DNA from: Burkholderiales bacterium
GTDB taxonomy: Bacteria; Pseudomonadota; Gammaproteobacteria; Burkholderiales; Burkholderiaceae_C
DNA: 36,441 bases
NCBI GenBank assembly: GCA_017302655.1
Contig: JAFLDE010000036.1
Span: 1-36,441, forward strand
Direction of reading: 5' to 3'
The notes under the pieces are model-generated. The model did not search any database and was not told the origin of the DNA. It saw nothing but the letters and a program-made list of their open reading frames with translations. Every line of letters begins with the position of its first letter. Within the stretch, counting starts at the first letter, position 1. The position numbers and the translations under genes are program-made. Below, piece by piece: positions 31,209 to 36,441 of this stretch.

Positions 31209-32173
31209 TGGACGCTCAGGTGCGCGTGAAGGTTCTGGTGTTGGAGGGCGATCCACGCCACGCCGAAGAGCTGCGCGCCTTTTGCGAGGCGCAACGCTTG
31301 GTCGCGCTCACGGTCCAGCCGGAAAACCTGGTGCAGGTCCTGCGTTCGGCCATCGACCTGGGCGCCCTGTTCTTGGCCGAGGATTACGCCAGCCACGGAC
31401 GAACCGGCGTCGCCTTGGCCCAGGAACTGCACCGCATCCGACCGGAACTGCCCATCCTGCTTCGCCGGACGCCGGACGCGCTGCCGCTGAGCAGTGCGCA
31501 GCTGCGTGTGCTGCGCCACCACTACGCCCCGGGGGACATGGACAGCCTGGCGATGGCGGTGCGAGAAAGCCTGTTCTCACTGATTTACCCCGAGGCCCTG
31601 GTTCGGGGCATCGCAGAGCTCACGCAGAGTGCTTTGATGGGACAGTTTCGGGACATCAGCGTGAGCCTGGAGTCGCCCTGCATCGTGCGCGACCGGCTGA
31701 TTTTTGGAGAGGTGTACTCGCTGATTCCGCTGGAGGCGAGTTGGTGCCGCGGGTACATGATGTTGCAGATGGAGTCGGCAGGCTTGCAGCGCCTGCTGGC
31801 TCACCAGTTGGGAGAGGTCGAGGACTTCCACCGCGACTCGATTCGCGCCATCAACAACGTGTTCGCGGAAACGACCAACCTCGTCTGGGGCGCGTTCAAG
31901 AATCGCTTCATCCGCTACGACGAGGGCACGGCTGCCAAGTGCACGCAGGTCCCGATCGTCATCAATCACACGCAGCGCTACATCTCGTTCGGCAGCGAAG
32001 ACCCGCAACTCTGCTTTCGATATCAGCTGTTCGACAACGCCTTCGAGCAGGGCGAGCCCATCGTGTTGCACCAACGCTTCGTGTTCAACCTCAACTGGTC
32101 ACCGGAGCTGTTCCGCGAGAACGAGGCTTCGGTCGAATCGATGGTCGCCTCTGGCGAACTGGAACTCTTTTGA
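31208..32173 (+). CDS. Receiver-like domain fused to a CheX/CheC-like domain
   Basis: 321 aa. Residues 1-120 look like a degenerate response-regulator receiver (VKVLVLEGDP start, LGALFLAEDYASHGRTGVAL, PILLRRTPDAL, then a helix), where D/E pairs are partly replaced. Residues 130-310 hold a CheX-like fold with DSIRAINNVFAETTNLVWGA, the E-x-x-N helix, and a final strand YQLFDNAFEQGEP. This would couple a signal input to phosphatase activity. It overlaps the upstream gene by 1 bp. Phosphorylation of the receiver is doubtful because the acceptor Asp is not clear. Confidence 0.7.
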   Translation: MDAQVRVKVLVLEGDPRHAEELRAFCEAQRLVALTVQPENLVQVLRSAIDLGALFLAEDYASHGRTGVALAQELHRIRPELPILLRRTPDALPLSSAQLRVLRHHYAPGDMDSLAMAVRESLFSLIYPEALVRGIAELTQSALMGQFRDISVSLESPCIVRDRLIFGEVYSLIPLEASWCRGYMMLQMESAGLQRLLAHQLGEVEDFHRDSIRAINNVFAETTNLVWGAFKNRFIRYDEGTAAKCTQVPIVINHTQRYISFGSEDPQLCFRYQLFDNAFEQGEPIVLHQRFVFNLNWSPELFRENEASVESMVASGELELF

Positions 32174-32191
32174 CCCAACGCGAGACATGCC

Positions 32192-32557
32192 ATGGCCCAA
32201 GTACTGGTCGTTGACGACTCCTCCACCGTGCGCGACGAAGTCGCGGGATTTCTGAAGAAGAGCGGGCTTGACGTGGCCACGGCCGTCGATGGCCGGGACG
32301 GCTTGGCGAAGCTGAAGATGGATCCTCGCATCAAGCTGGTCGTCAGCGACGTCAACATGCCGAACATGGATGGGCTCACGATGGTCGAGAAGATCCGCGG
32401 CGAACTCGGCAACAAGACCGTCAACGTGGTCATGCTGACCACCGAGAACAGTCCCATCATGAAGGAGCGTGGCAAGGCCGCGGGCGTGAAGGGCTGGATC
32501 GTCAAGCCCTTCAAGGGCGACGCCGTCATCGCGACCTTCAAGAAACTCTGCGAATGA
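32192..32557 (+). CDS. CheY-like single-domain response regulator
   Basis: 121 aa, receiver domain only. D8 and D9 (LVVDDSSTV) bind magnesium, D53 is the phosphorylation site (VSDVNMPNMDG), T83/T84 is the switch residue (MLTTENS) and K105 is in IVKPF. All are canonical. It is the expected phosphate acceptor from the hybrid kinase at 27052-29853. It lies 18 bp after the CheX-like gene. There is no output domain, so it acts by protein contact. Confidence 0.95.
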   Translation: MAQVLVVDDSSTVRDEVAGFLKKSGLDVATAVDGRDGLAKLKMDPRIKLVVSDVNMPNMDGLTMVEKIRGELGNKTVNVVMLTTENSPIMKERGKAAGVKGWIVKPFKGDAVIATFKKLCE

Positions 32558-32649
32558 GTGGTTTCAGCACCGACCAGCGCGCGCCCAAAGCGCGCCGGCC
32601 GGCCTCGCGCGCCGCCTCGAAGCAGCGCTCGAACGGGCCGGTGGCTTAG
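32554..32649 (+). CDS. 31-aa basic ORF overlapping the CheY stop
   Basis: The ATG overlaps the CheY TGA (ATGA). The product begins MSGFSTDQRAPKARRP and is rich in Arg, Lys, Ala and Ser. It could be the truncated start of a lost next gene in the operon, or a chance frame in GC-rich DNA. No family is recognised. Confidence 0.25.
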   Translation: MSGFSTDQRAPKARRPASRAASKQRSNGPVA

Positions 32650-32946
32650 CCCGCGTCGGCCTGCGGCATCAGGTCTACCCAGGGCGGCCTCTGGGGCCGC
32701 CATATGGCGGCAACGCTCGTCTCGGGCCTGCTGGGCGGGGCTCGTTTTCGACGGCTGCTCGCGTGGAATGCCGTTCGGCTCCACCTCCAACCGAGCGCCT
32801 GCCCGCGCCCAGCGCCAAAGACAGTTGAGGCTTCGGTTGCAGCATGGGCGCGGATTCCAGTCGCGCAGGCGCATCGTCACCCCGCTGGTCAAAGGCACTG
32901 CACGCCACCATCGGCTGCAGGCAACTCAGCACCGTGCGTCGCAAGT
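32650..32946. other. Intergenic junction between the chemosensory and RND operons
   Basis: About 300 bp between convergent operons. A 7-bp perfect hairpin (GGCGGCC/GGCCGCC, 32683-32701) without a T run may be the terminator. On the minus strand a frame starts with an ATG overlapping the RND stop (ATGA at 32950) and runs to 32675, with MNLRRTVLSCLQPMVACSAF then low-complexity residues. It looks like the decayed start of an exported outer-membrane factor. Confidence 0.4.
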
Positions 32947-35900
32947 TCATGCCGCCTCCCGGCGCCCGTGCACCATCAGCGCGTAGCCCACCGGCACCAC
33001 CACCAGCGTGAGCACCGTGGCCACCACCAGGCCGCCCATGATGGTGATCGCCATCGGGCCCCAGAACACCGAGCGGGTGAGCGGGATCATGGCCAGCACC
33101 GCGGCAGCGGCCGTCAGCAGCACCGGTCGCGCGCGGCGCACAGTGGCTTCGATGATGGCCTCACGCAGCGGAGCCCCACCGGCCAGGTCCTGGTCGATCT
33201 GGTCGACCAAGATCACCGCGTTGCGCTGGATCATCCCGCCCAGCGCGATCAGGCCGAGCAAGGCCACGAAGCCAAAGGGCGCTCGGAACGCGAGCAGCGC
33301 CGGCACCGCGCCGATCAAGCCCAGCGGCGCCGTGGCGAACACCAGGCCCACGCGCTTCCACGAACGCAACTGCAGCATGAGCAGCAGCAGAATCACGCCG
33401 AACATGGCCGGGAATACCTTGAAGAGCGCGACGTTGCTTTTGTTCGACTCCTCGATGGCGCCGCCCAGCTCGATGCGGTAGCCGGGGGGCAGCGCCACCT
33501 GCGCCACCTTTGGGGCGATGCGCTGCGAGGCATAGGGGCCTTGCACGCCGTCCCGCACGTCCGCTCGCACCGTGATGAAGGCCTCGCGGTTGCGCCGCCA
33601 CAGCACCGGCTCCTCGATGCCCTCCTGCACCGTCGCCACGCTCGACAGCGGCAGCACCGCACCGTTGCGCGCGAAAAGCTGCAACTGACCGAGCTGCTCC
33701 GGCCGCAGTCGCTCGCGCTCGCTGCCGCGCAGCACCACGTCGATGAGCTCCTCACCCACCCGCAGCTGGGCCACCGGTGCGCCCGAGAGGGCCAGCTGCA
33801 CCGCCTGCTGCACGTCGCTCGGGCTCACGCCGGCGCGGGCCGCTTCCGCGCGGTTCACTTGCACCTGCAGGCGGCGCACCGGCTCGAACCAATCGAGCTG
33901 AACGTCGCGTACCAGCTCGCTCTGCCGCACCTGCTCGCGCACCTGAAGCGCCAGCCGCCGCAGCTCCGCCGGGTCGGGGCCGAGGATGCGGAACTGCACC
34001 GGGTAGCCCACTGGCGGCCCAAACTCCAGCCGCGTCACGCGGGCGTGGGCGTCGGGCAGGAACTCGTTGGCGTCGAAGAGGGCGCGCAGGCGAGCCCGCA
34101 GCTGTTCGCGCTCGGCGATGCCCGGCGTCTGCACCACGAACTGCGCGTAGCCCGGGTTGGGCAGCTCGGGCGACAGGCTCAGGTAGAAGCGCGGCGAGCC
34201 TGCGCCGGTGTAGGCCGTGAAGCCGCGCTGCTCGGGCTGCTGCGCCAGCCAGGTCTCCAACTGGGCCACCTGGCGCTCGGTGGCGGCCAGGCTCGCGCCC
34301 TCGCGCAGGCGCAGGTCGATGAGAAGCTCCGGCCGCGAGGCCGTCGGGAAGAACTGCTGCTGCACGAACAGCACCATGCCCGCGGCTGAGAGCGCCAGCG
34401 CCAGGCCGGTGGCGCCCAGCACCTGCCAGCGGTGGTCCAGGCTCCAGCGCAGCCAGCCGCGCAGGCGCTCGTAGCCGCGGCCGCCGTAGTGGGCGTGCAC
34501 CGTCACCTTCTTGGGCAGCAGCCACACACCCAGGTAGGGCGTGAACACGACGGCCACCAGCCAGGAGGCGATGAGCGCCAAACCCACCACCCAGAAGATG
34601 CCGCCGGCGTACTCGCCGCTGATGCTCTTGGCCAGGCCCACCGGCATGAAGCCGGCGATGGTGATGAGCGTGCCGCTGAGCATCGGGAACGCGGTGACGG
34701 TGTAGGCGTGGCTGGCGGCCTGCACCCGGTCCCAGCCCTCCTCGATCTTCACCACCATCATCTCCACGGCAATGATGGCGTCGTCCACCAGCAGGCCCAG
34801 CGCAATGATCAGCGCACCGAGTGAGATGCGGTCCAGCGGCCAGCCAAGCAGGTGCATGGCCGCTGCCACCAGCGCCAGCACCAGCGGCACCGAGGCCGCG
34901 ACCACGATGCCGGTGCGCCAGCCCAGGGACACGAAGCACACCGCCAGCACGATGAGCAAGGCCTCCAGAAAGGCGCGTTCGAACTCCCACACCGCAGCAT
35001 CGGCCACGGCGGGCTGGTCGGCGTAGCGCTCCAGGCTCACGCCCGCGGGCAGCAGCGCCTGCAGTTCCGCCTGCTTGGCCTCCAGCGCGCGGCCCAGCGC
35101 CAGCACGTCGCCGCCCGGCACCAGGGTCACGCCCAGGGCCAAGGCCGGGCTGCCATTGCGGCGCACGGTGAAGCTGGCGGGGTCGCTGGTGGCCCAGCGC
35201 AGCTGCGCCAGGTCCTTCAGGCGCAGCAACCTGCCGCCGATCTGGAGCGGTAACTCGGCCAGCTCCTCCAGCCGCGTGAACTCGGTGTTCACGCGCACCG
35301 CATGGCGCTCGTGCGCGCCCTCGAAATGTCCCGAGGGCTGCAGCGCCGTGTGTCCGGCCAGCGCCTGCGCCAGCTGGCCGGGGTTCAGCCCCTGGGCGGC
35401 CAGCGTCTGGCTGTCGAATTCGATGAACACCTGCTCGCTCTGCCGTCCGAGCAGGTCCACCTTGTTCGCTCCGGGCACGGCCTGCAGGCGCTTCTTCAAC
35501 TCGGCGGCCAGGCGGTGCAGGTCGCCCGTCGGCAGGCCGGGGGCCTGCAGCGCGTAGAGCGCGGCGTAGACGTCGGTGAACTCGTCGTTGAAGAAAGGCC
35601 CGCGTACGCCCTCCGGCAGCTGCCCGCGCAGGTCGCCCACCTTCTTGCGCGCCAGGTACCAGGCGCGGTCCAGCTCGGGTTTCTTGGTGCCACCCTCCAT
35701 CCACAGGGTGATGCCGCCGTAGCCCGGCCGCGCGAAGCTGCGCACGTAGTCCACCGCGGGCAGCTCCTGCAGCGCCTGCTCGATCCGGTTCAGCACCTGG
35801 TCCTGCACCTGCTGCGGCGAAGCGCCGGGCCAGGCCACCACCACGGTCATGGTGGGTACGTTGAACACAGGATCTTCCAGGCGGCCGAGCTGAGGGAACG

Positions 35901-36006
35901 ACAGCAGGCCGACGATGAGGGTGGCGATGAGCAGAAAGCTCGTCAGCGCCGGGTTGCGGATGGCCCAGTGGCTGAGGTTGAAGCGGTTCGAGGCGGCCAG
36001 GCTCAT
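32947..36006 (-). CDS. RND-family efflux transporter, inner-membrane pump
   Basis: 1019 aa, standard length. After the N-terminal helix (SFLLIATLIVGLLSFPQLG) come the porter domains (VAWPGASPQQVQDQVLNRIE), and the TM4 proton-relay motif GLLVDDAIIAVEM with the conserved Asp pair. The second half repeats the fold and ends in helices with PLGLIGAVPALLAF. The Asp pair favours an HAE-type (hydrophobic/amphiphilic drug) pump over a metal pump. It works with the membrane fusion protein encoded just upstream (ATGA overlap). No outer-membrane factor follows. Substrate unknown. Confidence 0.93.
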   Translation of the reverse strand: MSLAASNRFNLSHWAIRNPALTSFLLIATLIVGLLSFPQLGRLEDPVFNVPTMTVVVAWPGASPQQVQDQVLNRIEQALQELPAVDYVRSFARPGYGGITLWMEGGTKKPELDRAWYLARKKVGDLRGQLPEGVRGPFFNDEFTDVYAALYALQAPGLPTGDLHRLAAELKKRLQAVPGANKVDLLGRQSEQVFIEFDSQTLAAQGLNPGQLAQALAGHTALQPSGHFEGAHERHAVRVNTEFTRLEELAELPLQIGGRLLRLKDLAQLRWATSDPASFTVRRNGSPALALGVTLVPGGDVLALGRALEAKQAELQALLPAGVSLERYADQPAVADAAVWEFERAFLEALLIVLAVCFVSLGWRTGIVVAASVPLVLALVAAAMHLLGWPLDRISLGALIIALGLLVDDAIIAVEMMVVKIEEGWDRVQAASHAYTVTAFPMLSGTLITIAGFMPVGLAKSISGEYAGGIFWVVGLALIASWLVAVVFTPYLGVWLLPKKVTVHAHYGGRGYERLRGWLRWSLDHRWQVLGATGLALALSAAGMVLFVQQQFFPTASRPELLIDLRLREGASLAATERQVAQLETWLAQQPEQRGFTAYTGAGSPRFYLSLSPELPNPGYAQFVVQTPGIAEREQLRARLRALFDANEFLPDAHARVTRLEFGPPVGYPVQFRILGPDPAELRRLALQVREQVRQSELVRDVQLDWFEPVRRLQVQVNRAEAARAGVSPSDVQQAVQLALSGAPVAQLRVGEELIDVVLRGSERERLRPEQLGQLQLFARNGAVLPLSSVATVQEGIEEPVLWRRNREAFITVRADVRDGVQGPYASQRIAPKVAQVALPPGYRIELGGAIEESNKSNVALFKVFPAMFGVILLLLMLQLRSWKRVGLVFATAPLGLIGAVPALLAFRAPFGFVALLGLIALGGMIQRNAVILVDQIDQDLAGGAPLREAIIEATVRRARPVLLTAAAAVLAMIPLTRSVFWGPMAITIMGGLVVATVLTLVVVPVGYALMVHGRREAA

Positions 36007-36440
36007 GGCGCCCGCTCCATGGGCACCGGGCGAACGGCTTGCCCTGCTTCGAGGCGGTGCGCACCGAGCATCACCAGCACGCTGCCCTCGGGCACCCCGC
36101 TGATGAGTGCGGCATCGCCCTCGCGCCCCGCCACATGCACGGGCAGGGCCTGCAGGCGTTGGTCCACCACGCGCCAGACGCGCGCCGGTTCGCCCGGCAG
36201 CAGGCTGCTGGCCGGCACGCGAAGGCGCGGCACTGCGGCCTGCCCTGTCAAGGGCAAGGCCACCGTGCGCCCCAGGAGTGAGGCCTTCCAGGCCAGTGGC
36301 TCACCCACCGGGGCGAAGCGCGCGCGCTGCGTGCGCGTTTGCGGGTGCGCGGCGGCCTGCAGTTCGCGCAGCCTCCAGCGCCTGCCCAGGGCCTCGCCCT
36401 GCAGATGTTCGGCCTGCGCCGCGAGGGCTGGCGGGAAGTC
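36003..36440 (-). CDS. RND efflux membrane fusion protein, C-terminal part (continues past the window)
   Basis: The frame is open from the window end to a TGA overlapping the RND ATG. The visible 145 residues contain RTQRARFAPVGEPLAWKASL, a beta-barrel segment GRTVALPLTGQAAVPRLRVP with PASSLLPGEPARVWRVVD, and a final VLGAHRLEAGQAVRPV, typical of the C-terminal beta-barrel and membrane-proximal domains of HlyD/AcrA-like adaptors. It links the pump to an outer-membrane channel. The N-terminus is outside the window. Confidence 0.88.
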   Translation of the reverse strand, partial: DFPPALAAQAEHLQGEALGRRWRLRELQAAAHPQTRTQRARFAPVGEPLAWKASLLGRTVALPLTGQAAVPRLRVPASSLLPGEPARVWRVVDQRLQALPVHVAGREGDAALISGVPEGSVLVMLGAHRLEAGQAVRPVPMERAP

Positions 36441-36441
36441 G

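Noticed and set aside
32704-36064. Long ORFs antisense or frame-shifted within the RND gene (561 and 770 aa)
   Set aside because: High-GC shadow frames; the 1019-aa RND protein explains this region fully.

Overview
The window looks like a high-GC betaproteobacterium, probably Burkholderiales. The tRNA-Thr(CGU) sequence, the UmuDC, HsdMSR and RND proteins, and the codon bias all fit this; the assignment is inference, because no rRNA or core marker is present.

Layout. (1) 1-887: host DNA with the 3' end of an IS91-type transposase gene, a 12-copy 9-bp minisatellite ending in a 22-bp perfect palindrome, and a tRNA terminator. (2) 921-26857: an integrated genomic island of about 25.9 kb. Its ends are two 13-bp direct repeats (921-933 and 26845-26857) lying in the two halves of a tRNA-Thr(CGU) gene. 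The 5' half is at 26887-26845 and the 3' half at 933-888, both on the minus strand. Joined at one repeat copy they give exactly a 76-nt tRNA with a matched acceptor stem, so the island splits the gene. The island carries its own intact tRNA-Thr(CGU) at 3366-3441, which probably replaces the broken copy. (3) 26888-36441: host DNA with a chemosensory-like operon (+ strand) and the end of an RND efflux operon (- strand).

Island cargo, left to right: a possible gene II/X-like replication protein; the cargo tRNA-Thr; a PD-(D/E)XK-like protein; an SOS module (SRAP/YedK-type protein divergent from umuD - unknown gene - umuC, with a LexA-type box between them); a NERD-domain protein; a glycine-zipper-like membrane protein; a small conserved accessory protein; a second tyrosine recombinase; a two-gene module of an unknown protein overlapping an XRE-ImmA/IrrE regulator; a type I restriction-modification operon (hsdM - 42-aa ORF - hsdS - Abi-C gene - hsdR) with an XRE controller-like gene; a lipoprotein with LprI-like repeats; three diverged paralogs of an unknown family; a second, nearly identical LexA-type box in front of a 28-aa and a 61-aa ORF; two accessory genes; a putative excisionase; and the integrase. 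No conjugation genes are seen, so it is either mobilised by other elements or a non-conjugative defence/SOS island.

The host operon at 27052-32557 encodes a 7TM/Hpt/HATPase CheA-like kinase, a minimal MCP-like protein, two CheX/CheC-like proteins and a CheY. CheW, CheR and CheB are absent. The operon at 32947-36440 encodes an RND pump and its membrane fusion protein, with no outer-membrane factor gene next to them.
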